This document shows, in pieces, positions 24,761 to 32,827 of a DNA stretch of 34,234 nt. The number at the start of each line of letters is the position of its first letter. Position 1 is the first letter of the stretch. The DNA is from an uncultured Myxococcales bacterium. GTDB taxonomy: Bacteria; Myxococcota_A; UBA9042. Position numbers and translations under genes: made by a program. The stretch is taken from assembly GCA_937910235.1 (NCBI GenBank), contig CALENB010000375.1, forward strand, positions 1-34,234, written 5' to 3'. The notes beneath the pieces were generated by a model that saw only the letters and a program-made list of their open reading frames with translations, was not told the origin of the DNA and did not search any database.

Positions 24761-25915
24761 CTAGCCTTGCGGTCGTTCAAACAGCCCCGCGGCGCCCATG
24801 CCGCCACCCACGCACATCGTCACCATCCCGTAGCGACCACCGGTGCGCTTGAGGCTGTGCAACACGGTCGCCGTCAGCTTCGCGCCGGTCGCACCCAATG
24901 GGTGCCCGAGGGCGATCGCGCCACCGTGCGGGTTGACCTTGGCGACGTCGAGTCCCAGCTCGCGGATCACCGCCAGGGACTGCGCGGCGAAGGCCTCGTT
25001 GAGCTCGATATGGTCGATCTGGTCGAGGCGGACGCCCGTCCGCTCAAGCAACTTTGGGATGGCCGCGACGGGGCCGATACCCATGATCTCAGGGGCGACG
25101 CCTGCCGCCACGAAACCGCGGTAGATGCCGAGAATCTCGACGCCCAGCTCGCGCGCCTTGGCTTCGCTCATCACCACCACGGCGGCGGCGCCATCGCTCA
25201 GCGGGCTCGCGTTGCCGGCGGTGACGGTGCCACCACGCTGCTGGAAGACAGGGCGCAGCTTGGCCAGCCCTTCGAGGGTGGTGTTGGGCCGCGGCAGCTC
25301 ATCGGCCTCCAGGCTCCCCATGGGCGTGTCGACCGGAACGAGCTCGTCGGCAAACACACCGTCGCGCAGCGCCTGGGTCGCGCGGCGCTGGCTCTCGACG
25401 GCGAACGCGTCCTGGTCGTCCCGGCTGATGTTGTACTTCTTCGCCACGCGCTCAGCGGTGTGCCCCATCGGCATGTAGACCTCAGGCCATTCGGTGATGA
25501 ACTCCGGATGCGGCGACAGCTTGAAGCCGGTCATCGGCACGCTGCTCATGCTCTCCACACCACCCGCGATGATCACGTCGGCGCCGCCCGCCATGATGCG
25601 CTCTGCGGCCTGTGCGATGGTCTGTAGGCCGCTGCTGCAGAACCGATTCACGGTGACTCCGGGCACATCAACCCCGAGCCCAGCGCGAAGGGCGGCGATG
25701 CGGGCCACGTTCATGCCCTGCGGACCTTCAGGCATGGCGCAGCCGAAGATCACGTCCTCGACGTCACTGGCGTCCAAGCCCGGCACGGCCTCCAACGCGG
25801 CGCGGATCGCGATGGCGGCGAGGTCTTCGGGTCGAACCGTGGCGAGGGTGCCTTTGCCGCCACGACCACAGGGGGTGCGGACGGCCGAGACGATGACGGC
25901 GTTGCGGATGCTCAT
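24761..25915 (-). CDS. fadA: Acetyl-CoA acyltransferase (3-ketoacyl-CoA thiolase)
   Basis: Catalyses the last step of fatty-acid beta-oxidation, thiolytic cleavage of 3-ketoacyl-CoA to acetyl-CoA and a shortened acyl-CoA. The 384 residues are typical. The catalytic triad is visible: nucleophile C93 in [12 protein letters not shown]338 in [14 protein letters not shown] and C368 in [16 protein letters not shown] is also present. GGAG lies 6 nt upstream of the ATG at 25915. It follows fadN by 75 bp on the same strand, the same order as fadN-fadA of Bacillus, so the two products probably act as a complex. Confidence 0.95.
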   Translation of the reverse strand: MSIRNAVIVSAVRTPCGRGGKGTLATVRPEDLAAIAIRAALEAVPGLDASDVEDVIFGCAMPEGPQGMNVARIAALRAGLGVDVPGVTVNRFCSSGLQTIAQAAERIMAGGADVIIAGGVESMSSVPMTGFKLSPHPEFITEWPEVYMPMGHTAERVAKKYNISRDDQDAFAVESQRRATQALRDGVFADELVPVDTPMGSLEADELPRPNTTLEGLAKLRPVFQQRGGTVTAGNASPLSDGAAAVVVMSEAKARELGVEILGIYRGFVAAGVAPEIMGIGPVAAIPKLLERTGVRLDQIDHIELNEAFAAQSLAVIRELGLDVAKVNPHGGAIALGHPLGATGAKLTATVLHSLKRTGGRYGMVTMCVGGGMGAAGLFERPQG

Positions 25916-25990
25916 GTCGTTCTCCTTGCTGGTGCGGGGTCGCCGCGTCCAGGGTCACTGGCGATGGCTGAGATCTGGTCTAGTTGCGGA

Positions 25991-28381
25991 CTAATTGCGA
26001 AGCGGCTTGCCCGTCTTGAGCATGTGCACGATGCGTTGCTGTGTCTTCTCGAGACCACAGAGGTGCAAGAAGCCCTCGCGCTCAATGTCGAGCAGCTGCT
26101 GCTCCGTCACCGCGCCGCCCTTCTCTCCGCCACAGAGCACTCGCGCGATCTGGTGGCCGAGGACACAGTCGTGTTCGCTCGCCATGGCGCTCCATTTGAA
26201 CGCGTTGAGCGCCATGTCGAACACCGCGATGCCATCGGCGCCCGGCAGCTTGAGCACCGGCGCTTGGGGCGGCCGATAGTTGTTCGCCACAAGCTGCAGC
26301 GCGGTGCGCTTGGCGTCGCCGATGCGCGCGTCCGTGTCGATGGACCACGCGTCGATGTCACGCAGAAAGCCCATCTCGGCCATCTCGCCGGCGCCCGTCG
26401 CGACCTTAGCCAGCGCCATCGTCTCAAAACTCTTCTGCAAGAACGGCACGACGTCAGCCTTCACGCCCGTCGGTACGGCAGTCGCTGCGCGCACCGTCAT
26501 CTCTTTGGTGCCGCCCGCCCCCGGGATCAGTCCCACACCGACCTCGACGAGGCCCATGTAGGTCTCCGCGCCGGCCTGCATCCGACTCGAATGAATCGCG
26601 ACCTCGCAGCCGCCACCCAGCGTCATGCCGTGCGGCGCGCTGACGACGGGTCGACTCGCGTACTTCAGCGCGTGGGTGAACTGCTGGAACGTGTGGACCG
26701 CCTGCTCCAGCTCCTTCCACTTGCCGGCCTGAATCAAGCCGCCGATGAACATCAGATTGGCGCCGACTGAGAAGTTCTTGCCGTCGTTGCCGATCACCAG
26801 CGCGTCGTAGGTGCCGCCGTGCAGCAGCTCGAGGGCCTCGTTCCCCATCGCGACGATGTCGCCGTCGAGCGCGTTCATCTTCGTGATGAACCGTAGGCAG
26901 GCGACGCCGTCACCGAGATCGAGCAGCTGCGCGCCCTTGTTCTCGCGGATGAGGTTGTCGCCGGCGAGCACGGTGTCGAGGTGGATCCCTGGCAGCGCCG
27001 GCACCTTTAGAGGCTTGAGGTCAGCGGTGAGACCCGTCTGATCGCCTGCGTTTCCGCCGTAGAAGCTGGTCTGACCAGCGGCGAGCATCTTCACGACGAG
27101 CGGCGGCACTGCGCGCCCCTCCGCCGTGAGGCGACTCGCGACGTGCTGCACGCCGATGGCGTCCCAGATCTCAAATGGCCCCAGATCCCAGTTGAATCCC
27201 CAGCGCATGCCTCGGTCGATGCTGACGACGTCGTCGGCGATCTCGCCCAGGCAGTTGGCGGCGTAGACCAGCGAGGCCGACGTCGCTTTCCAGGCAAACG
27301 CGCCAGCGCGATCGTCTGCGGCGACCAGGCCCGCCACCCGCGCGCCGACATCGGCAGTGTTCTTCGCCGCGCCCAGGCTGTCGGTGCGGAACTTCTCACG
27401 GGCGACGTAGTCCCCGCTGGCGGCATCGAACACCAGGATGTCGCGGCCCACCTTTTTGTAGAACCCAGCGCCAGCCTTGCGGCCCGTCGCACCGGACGCG
27501 ATCAGCTTGGCGACGGGATCAGGCAGCACAAACACCGCGCGCTCAGGGTCTTCGGTGAGGTTGTCGTAGCAGTTCTGCGCGACGTGACCAAACGTGTCGA
27601 GCCCGACCACATCGGCGGTCTTGAAGATCGCGGACGACGGGCGGCCCATCGCCGGCCCCATGATCGTGTCGATCTCATCGATGCGATAGCCGTCCTCCAG
27701 CCACACCTGCAGCGCCGTCATCATGCCGTGCACGCCGATGCGATTGGCGATGAAGTTGATGGTGTCCTTGGCGTAGACCACCCCTTTGCCGAGATCCAAC
27801 TCGCAAAACCGGTGCATTTGCGCCGTAACAGCCGGATCGGTGGCCGCGCCAGGCACGATCTCCAGCAGCTTCATGTAGCGCACTGGGTTGAAGAAGTGGG
27901 TGATGAGGAAGTGCGCCTTGAATGCGTCACTGCGGCCTTCAACCATGGCGGCCAGCGGGATGCCGGAGGTGTTGGAGGAGACGATGGTCTCCGGGCCGCG
28001 CACGCCGTCGAGCTTGCTGAAGACCGACTGCTTGATGTCGAGGCGCTCGATCACGGCCTCCACGATCCAATCACAGCTGCCAAGGTCGACGAGATCGTCT
28101 TCCAGGTTGCCGACGGCGATACGGCGAAGATCAGCGCGCTTCTGAAACGGCGACGGCTTCTGCTGAAGCATCTTCGCCAGCGCGTCCGTACCGATGGCGT
28201 TTCGGCGGGCGCGAACGTGATCGTACGCGGCGTCATAGGCATCGACAGCCGCGGGCGCGTCGCGCGGCACAATGTCGACCAGCAACACATCGACGCCGGC
28301 TGAGGCAAGGTGGGCCGCGATGCCCGAACCCATCACGCCGGCACCGATCACTCCGACACGCTCGATACGCTTCCTGGCCAT
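25991..28381 (-). CDS. fadN: FadN-type 3-hydroxyacyl-CoA dehydrogenase/enoyl-CoA hydratase
   Basis: Bifunctional beta-oxidation enzyme of 796 residues. Dehydrogenase comes first and hydratase last, the order found in FadN and opposite to E. coli FadB. The NAD-binding GVIGAGVMGSGIAAHLASAG is at residues 10-29; HFFNPVRYMKLLEIV and NFIANRIG complete the dehydrogenase signature. The C-terminal crotonase domain has the oxyanion segment NFSVGANL and both catalytic glutamates expected of a hydratase, in LGGGCEVAIHS and LVEVGVGLIPGAGGT. A strong ribosome-binding site (GAGGTGA) precedes the ATG at 28381. It is first in a fadN-fadA unit; the ~190 bp upstream are low-complexity and show no operator I can name. 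Confidence 0.93.
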   Translation of the reverse strand: MARKRIERVGVIGAGVMGSGIAAHLASAGVDVLLVDIVPRDAPAAVDAYDAAYDHVRARRNAIGTDALAKMLQQKPSPFQKRADLRRIAVGNLEDDLVDLGSCDWIVEAVIERLDIKQSVFSKLDGVRGPETIVSSNTSGIPLAAMVEGRSDAFKAHFLITHFFNPVRYMKLLEIVPGAATDPAVTAQMHRFCELDLGKGVVYAKDTINFIANRIGVHGMMTALQVWLEDGYRIDEIDTIMGPAMGRPSSAIFKTADVVGLDTFGHVAQNCYDNLTEDPERAVFVLPDPVAKLIASGATGRKAGAGFYKKVGRDILVFDAASGDYVAREKFRTDSLGAAKNTADVGARVAGLVAADDRAGAFAWKATSASLVYAANCLGEIADDVVSIDRGMRWGFNWDLGPFEIWDAIGVQHVASRLTAEGRAVPPLVVKMLAAGQTSFYGGNAGDQTGLTADLKPLKVPALPGIHLDTVLAGDNLIRENKGAQLLDLGDGVACLRFITKMNALDGDIVAMGNEALELLHGGTYDALVIGNDGKNFSVGANLMFIGGLIQAGKWKELEQAVHTFQQFTHALKYASRPVVSAPHGMTLGGGCEVAIHSSRMQAGAETYMGLVEVGVGLIPGAGGTKEMTVRAATAVPTGVKADVVPFLQKSFETMALAKVATGAGEMAEMGFLRDIDAWSIDTDARIGDAKRTALQLVANNYRPPQAPVLKLPGADGIAVFDMALNAFKWSAMASEHDCVLGHQIARVLCGGEKGGAVTEQQLLDIEREGFLHLCGLEKTQQRIVHMLKTGKPLRN

Positions 28382-28570
28382 GTTCTCACCTCTCTTGTTG
28401 GTTCATCCGACACGGTCTCAGCGGCCGAGTCGCGGGTTCGATTTGAGGGCTGGTCGCGCAGTCGCCGCGGCGAAACGAGGCGGCGGCAGCGACGGCAGCG
28501 GCGGCAAGCTAGCGCGCGAGCAGGGGGCCGACAAGGCCGATCGAGCGGTCCGCGGCGGCCACGCCAGCCG

Positions 28571-30382
28571 TCAGCTGCGGTCGACGGGTTCCACTGCGGG
28601 GCCCGATAAGTGCTGTGCGGCCTGCTTCAAAAGTGCCGATGCAGCCGCGATCGCACCCGACTGCCGCGACGCAGCCTTGCGCAGGTCGCCGACCTGGCTC
28701 TTCAATTCGTCAGCGCGGGCCTCAGCGGCCACGGCGCGGGCCTCGCTCGCCTCAATCTGGCCCTGAGCCTCAGCGAGCGCAGCTTCAGCGACGACCGTCT
28801 TCGCCTGGGCGTCGATCGTCGCGGTGTGCGCCACGGCGAGCGCTGCTTCACCGGCGGCGATGCGCAAGGCGCTCTCGTTGGCGCCGCCGGCGGCCTCCAA
28901 AGCCTCAATCTGGTCCTGCAGGTCGAGATTCTCGCCCTCCAGACGGCTGATTTCATCGGTCGCCGCCTGCAGCGTCGTCAGCATCTTGCCGAGCTCAGAC
29001 AGGTTCTCCGCCATGAACTGGGCGCTCGATTGATGGCGCGCGCGGCGCCGAGCCGACGTGGTGTCGCCGGCCGGAGAGCCCTCCCCTCCGACCGGATCAG
29101 CCGCGGCGCTGACGACGGCAGCGGCCTGGTCTGTGGCGGCCTGATCCGCGGCGGCCTGATCTGCGGCGGCCTTGTCTGCGGCGGCGTTATCCGCGGCGGC
29201 CTTGTCTGCGGCGGCCTGATCTGCAGCGGCCTTGTCTGCAGCGGCCTTGTCTGCGGCGGCCTGCTCTGCAGCGGCCTGTTCTGCAGCGGCCTGTGCTGCG
29301 GCGGCCTGATCTGCGGCGGCCTGTTCTGCGGCGGTGTCAGCTTCCGCCACATCGTCGCCGTCTAGCAGCTCGACCTCGCCCGTGACGATCTCTTCCAGGT
29401 CGTCCAGCGCGAGCTCCTCCAACTCGACCTCCTCCAGCTCCTCCAACTCTCCGACCTCAACCTCCTCCAGCTCCTCCAACTCGGCCATGTCGATCTCTTC
29501 GATCTCGTCGTCGGCGCCGTCGCCGGTTGTGCTGCTCAGATCGAGGACCTCCTCGGACGCGATGTCATGGATCAAGGTCGACGACAGCTGGTCGAGGTCC
29601 GTCTCGGTCTCTCCCTCAAAAGCGCCGATCTCTTCGAGGTCGTCGCCCTGCAGCATCTCACTGGGGAGCACGTCCTCCTCCAGCAGGTCCCCGTCGATCT
29701 CCATCAGCTCGTCGTCGATCTCCATCAGCTCGTCGTCGATCTCGATAAGATCACCGTCATCCAGCGCGGCTTCGATGTCGCTCAGGTCCAGCACCTGCGT
29801 CGCCGAATCGCCGTCGTCCGGGCCATCGTCCTCGACGAGCTCGATGTCGGCGACGTCGATCACGCCCAGCTCCTCAAGGTCTTCGACGCGCGCGGTCGCA
29901 TCGGAGGCGCTCGCGGCAGCCGCGGCCAGCATCGAGACGTCGCCGGTCATTGGCGACAGCGCCTCCATCGGCAGCTCTTCAAGCAGCTCACTCACCACGC
30001 CAAGCCCACTCTCCACGCGTGCGAGCGTCATCGTCACCGCGCCACCCAACTCTCGGCTGGCTTTGCTCTGCATGATGTACGCATCAGCGACCTTGTCGCC
30101 CTCGGCGTGGCGCTGCACATCGGCGCGCTGATCGTCCCGATAGACCACGATGAGCCCAACGCCGAGCCGCGCCCTGTCGCGTCGGAGCGTACCGACCATG
30201 GCCAGGCCGCGACGCATCGTCGGCCCGAAAACCAGCAGCTGCACGGGGTGTTGGTCCATTCTGCGCATGGCCTGTTCCATGGAGCGCAGGACGACGACTT
30301 CCACGTCCGCGGGCACCGACGACCGCAGGTGTCGCTCGACCATCTTGGTTCCGCCGATAAGCAGGCAGTGGCGCTTGGACAT
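28571..30382 (-). CDS. AglZ/FrzS-like pseudo-receiver, acidic and coiled-coil protein
   Basis: A 603-residue protein. Residues 1-~125 resemble a response-regulator receiver, but the phospho-acceptor strand reads LLVFGPTM with no Asp, so it should not be phosphorylated. Next is a very acidic Glu/Asp/Leu segment, including three EIDDELM-type 7-residue repeats and ELEELEEVE runs. Then come 14 AAADQ-type pentapeptides (about residues 350-420), a basic patch (ARRRARHQS) and a C-terminal coiled coil. The same order of pseudo-receiver plus long coiled coil is known in AglZ and FrzS, polarity/motility proteins of Myxococcus. The true start is the ATG at 30382, 6 nt after GGAGAG; the ATG at 30388 touches that site. 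Motility function is an inference from architecture. Confidence 0.78.
   Translation of the reverse strand: MSKRHCLLIGGTKMVERHLRSSVPADVEVVVLRSMEQAMRRMDQHPVQLLVFGPTMRRGLAMVGTLRRDRARLGVGLIVVYRDDQRADVQRHAEGDKVADAYIMQSKASRELGGAVTMTLARVESGLGVVSELLEELPMEALSPMTGDVSMLAAAAASASDATARVEDLEELGVIDVADIELVEDDGPDDGDSATQVLDLSDIEAALDDGDLIEIDDELMEIDDELMEIDGDLLEEDVLPSEMLQGDDLEEIGAFEGETETDLDQLSSTLIHDIASEEVLDLSSTTGDGADDEIEEIDMAELEELEEVEVGELEELEEVELEELALDDLEEIVTGEVELLDGDDVAEADTAAEQAAADQAAAAQAAAEQAAAEQAAADKAAADKAAADQAAADKAAADNAAADKAAADQAAADQAATDQAAAVVSAAADPVGGEGSPAGDTTSARRRARHQSSAQFMAENLSELGKMLTTLQAATDEISRLEGENLDLQDQIEALEAAGGANESALRIAAGEAALAVAHTATIDAQAKTVVAEAALAEAQGQIEASEARAVAAEARADELKSQVGDLRKAASRQSGAIAAASALLKQAAQHLSGPAVEPVDRS
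29126..29332 (-). repeat. About fourteen 15-bp repeats encoding Ala-Ala-Ala-Asp-Gln/Lys
   Basis: A run of 15-bp units (GGCGGCCTGATCTGC-like on the plus strand) encodes AAADQ, AAADK and AAAEQ pentapeptides in the pseudo-receiver protein. Ala-rich with one charge every five residues, it should form a long stiff helix. On the opposite strand it generates a spurious Cys/Gly-rich open frame. Confidence 0.9.
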
Positions 30383-30641
30383 GAGCATCTCTCCAAAAGT
30401 ACGGTCGCGCCGGGGCGCGCGCTAAAACGGCGGGCCGGGAGTGTCCCGCGCGCGTATAGGTGCGGTCAAGGGCAGACGGTGAGGCAAGATCGGTGATCGC
30501 TGAGGCCCTAGTTGAAAAAGCTACCCCGCCACCTTAGCCTCCGCCGCCGCGCGGGAGCGATTCACCGTCGACCGCCGCTGCACCCGCCAGAAGCAGCGCC
30601 AGACAAAAGCGCTGCCTCCCCGCGACCTCAAGGACGCCGTC

Positions 30642-32186
30642 ATGCTCGAGACCATCACCAAAGGCTTTAGGGCCGCACGCCACCGCCTCCAGGGCTACCG
30701 CGAGATCGACGAGGAGACGCTCGACGAGGTCTTGGTCGACATCCGCCAGAGCTTGCTCGAGGCCGACGTTGAGTTTGGCGTCGTCAAGCACTTCATCAGC
30801 CATGTGAAGGACAAAGCGCTCGGCGAGGTCGTCCAGCTCAAGGCCACGACCGACGACGGCGAGACGCTGAAGGTGTCGCCGCAAGATCACTTCATCAAGA
30901 TCTGCCACGACGAGCTCGAAGCGCTCATGGGCCCCGTCGATACGGGCTTGGATCTCAAGAAGAAGGGCATCACCACCATCATGATGGTCGGTCTGCAGGG
31001 CTCCGGTAAGACCACCACCGCCGCCAAGCTCGCCAAGCTCTACATGGACCAGGGCATGCGGCCGATGCTCGTCGCGGCGGACATCTACCGCCCTGCCGCT
31101 ATCGATCAGCTCAAGGTCCTCGGCGCGAGCCTCGACATCCCGGTCTTCTCGGAGCCCGGGATGAAGCCGCCGCAGCTCTGCGCCGAGGGGTATCAGTGGG
31201 CGCGGAAGAACGGCCGCAACCTCGTGATCTTCGATACAGCCGGCCGTTTGACCATCGACGCCCAGCTCATGGACGAGCTCAGCGAGATCCGGCGTTTGCA
31301 GCCGCCCGACAACACCCTGCTCGTCATCGACGCGATGATTGGACAGGACTCGGTGAAGACGGCGAAGGCCTTCAACGAGCAGGTCGGCATCGACGGCGTG
31401 GTGCTCACCAAGCTCGACGGTGACGCGCGTGGCGGTGCGGCCATCAGCGTCAAGATGGTCACCGGCGCGCCGATCAAGTACGTCGGCATGGGCGAGGGCC
31501 TCGACAAGCTCGAAGAGTTCCGCCCCGAAGGCATGGCCAGTCGCATCCTCGGCATGGGCGACATCGTCGGCCTGATGGCGGACTTCGAGAAGGTCATCGA
31601 CGAGGAGAAGGCCGAGAAAGACGCGCAGAAGATGCTCTCGGGTGACTTCTCGCTCAGCGATTTCCTCGAGCAGATCAAGACGCTAAAGAAGATGGGCTCC
31701 CTCCGCGACGTGATGGAGAAGCTGCCCTTCTTCGCCGACGCTATGGCTGACGGCGCCTCGTTTGACGACAAGGAGCTGCAGCGCATCGAGGCGATCATCC
31801 AGTCCATGACCAAGGCCGAGCGCAACCGACCCGAGCTGATCGATCTGAGCCGCGCCAAGCGGATCGCCAAGGGTTGCGGGCGAAAAGCCAACGACGTGCA
31901 GGACCTGCTCAAGCGTTACGACGTGATGCGCCAGATGATGAGCCGCATCGGTCAGAGCCCGGGGCTGCTGAGCAAGCTGCCGGGCTTCTCGCAGATGGGT
32001 CAGATGGCGCGGATGAAGAACATGGACGTTGGCGAGTTCTTCGACGAGCTCGACACGCTGCCGAGCCCCGATCACAACGGCGCCGCGCCAGCCTACTACG
32101 AGGAGCGCCGGGTCTTTGACCGCCAGAAGCGCAAGACGAAGAACAAGTCGGCGAAGAAAGCGCGGGCGAAGAACCGCAAGAAGTGA
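30642..32186 (+). CDS. ffh: Signal recognition particle GTPase Ffh
   Basis: The SRP protein that binds 4.5S RNA and signal sequences and delivers ribosome-nascent chains to FtsY. The 514 residues follow the order N domain (1-~95), G domain with P-loop GLQGSGKT (117-124), the DTAGR region, TKLDGDARGG and FRPEGMASRILGMGD, then the Met-rich M domain (MRQMMSRIG, SQMGQMARMKNM) and a Lys/Arg-rich tail. It is somewhat longer than E. coli Ffh because of the C-terminal extension. AAGGA lies 8 nt upstream of the ATG. About 260 bp separate it from the divergent pseudo-receiver gene; a TTGAAA 17 nt before TAGCCT at 30511-30539 is a weak promoter candidate. Confidence 0.97.
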   Translation: MLETITKGFRAARHRLQGYREIDEETLDEVLVDIRQSLLEADVEFGVVKHFISHVKDKALGEVVQLKATTDDGETLKVSPQDHFIKICHDELEALMGPVDTGLDLKKKGITTIMMVGLQGSGKTTTAAKLAKLYMDQGMRPMLVAADIYRPAAIDQLKVLGASLDIPVFSEPGMKPPQLCAEGYQWARKNGRNLVIFDTAGRLTIDAQLMDELSEIRRLQPPDNTLLVIDAMIGQDSVKTAKAFNEQVGIDGVVLTKLDGDARGGAAISVKMVTGAPIKYVGMGEGLDKLEEFRPEGMASRILGMGDIVGLMADFEKVIDEEKAEKDAQKMLSGDFSLSDFLEQIKTLKKMGSLRDVMEKLPFFADAMADGASFDDKELQRIEAIIQSMTKAERNRPELIDLSRAKRIAKGCGRKANDVQDLLKRYDVMRQMMSRIGQSPGLLSKLPGFSQMGQMARMKNMDVGEFFDELDTLPSPDHNGAAPAYYEERRVFDRQKRKTKNKSAKKARAKNRKK

Positions 32187-32189
32187 GGG

Positions 32190-32810
32190 CTAGTCCAGGA
32201 GTTGCTGGAGCGCTTTGAGCGGCAATGAGAGATCTCCCTCAATACGCACACCTTTCGCCTTGAGCAGCTGCTTAGGCGAGACGCGATTGACGATCCATTC
32301 AATGGCCTCGTCCGCGTCGATGGTCAGGGTCGTCGTCGCGGTGTCGTAGTCCGGCGCGCCCGTCCCGAACGTGATGACGTAGCGATAGGTGTCGCCAAGC
32401 GCCCGGTCGTGGACGTTGATCGCGACGCTGCCGACCAGATCGGCGCACCTCACCGCTTTGACGGGATCGAACGCCAGCCGGCTCAGGTCCGGCAGCTGGC
32501 GAGCGCGGCCGAGTCGCGCCATGATCGTCAGGCCACGATCGCGCAGGGCGCCGCCAACGATCTCGCGTAGATGCCGCTTGTCGAAGGCGACTTGGCAGAT
32601 GGCGTTGGACGCCGAGCCAGGCGTGACGTGGGTGCGGCCATCGACAAGCTGCGTGGCCCACACGCCGCCGCCTGCGCCGAGGATGTGCACATTCACCGGC
32701 CGCGCCACAGTCAGCGACGGGAGCTTGACCGGCAGCGTTGGCACGATGGTCTCGAAGACGACCTGTGGCGCAGTGGTGCGCTTGAGGGACCAGAATGCTT
32801 CGGCGTCCAT
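32190..32810 (-). CDS. SCP2-like (sterol carrier/lipid-binding) domain protein
   Basis: A 206-residue soluble protein with no signal peptide. The C-terminal part reads TTTLTIDADEAIEWIVN, SPKQLLKAKGVRIEGDLSLP and then a short Leu-rich helix, the pattern of the SCP2 fold (strand, acidic helix, then the GxxKxxGD-type strand before the last helix). The N-terminal ~100 residues (LPVKLPSLTVARPVNVHILG, THVTPGSASNAICQV) are unfamiliar. It could bind a hydrophobic ligand; no partner is evident. AGGAG lies 4 nt before the start. It converges with ffh, only 3 nt between stops, and follows the pseudokinase gene by 17 nt, so the two may be co-transcribed. Confidence 0.68.
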   Translation of the reverse strand: MDAEAFWSLKRTTAPQVVFETIVPTLPVKLPSLTVARPVNVHILGAGGGVWATQLVDGRTHVTPGSASNAICQVAFDKRHLREIVGGALRDRGLTIMARLGRARQLPDLSRLAFDPVKAVRCADLVGSVAINVHDRALGDTYRYVITFGTGAPDYDTATTTLTIDADEAIEWIVNRVSPKQLLKAKGVRIEGDLSLPLKALQQLLD

Positions 32811-32827
32811 GACACTCCTGATTGTAC

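Noticed and set aside
27143-28303. 386-codon plus-strand frame opposite fadN
   Set aside because: Shadow of fadN, no family resemblance and no ribosome-binding site.
28610-29365. Plus-strand frame with Cys/Gly-rich repeats, looking like a secreted cysteine-rich protein
   Set aside because: It is the antisense of the AAADQ codon repeats of the pseudo-receiver gene, whose frame has a good start and coherent domains.
29334-30131. Ser-rich plus-strand frame of 265 residues
   Set aside because: Antisense shadow of the acidic Glu/Asp segment; Ser codons arise from GA-rich codons on the other strand.
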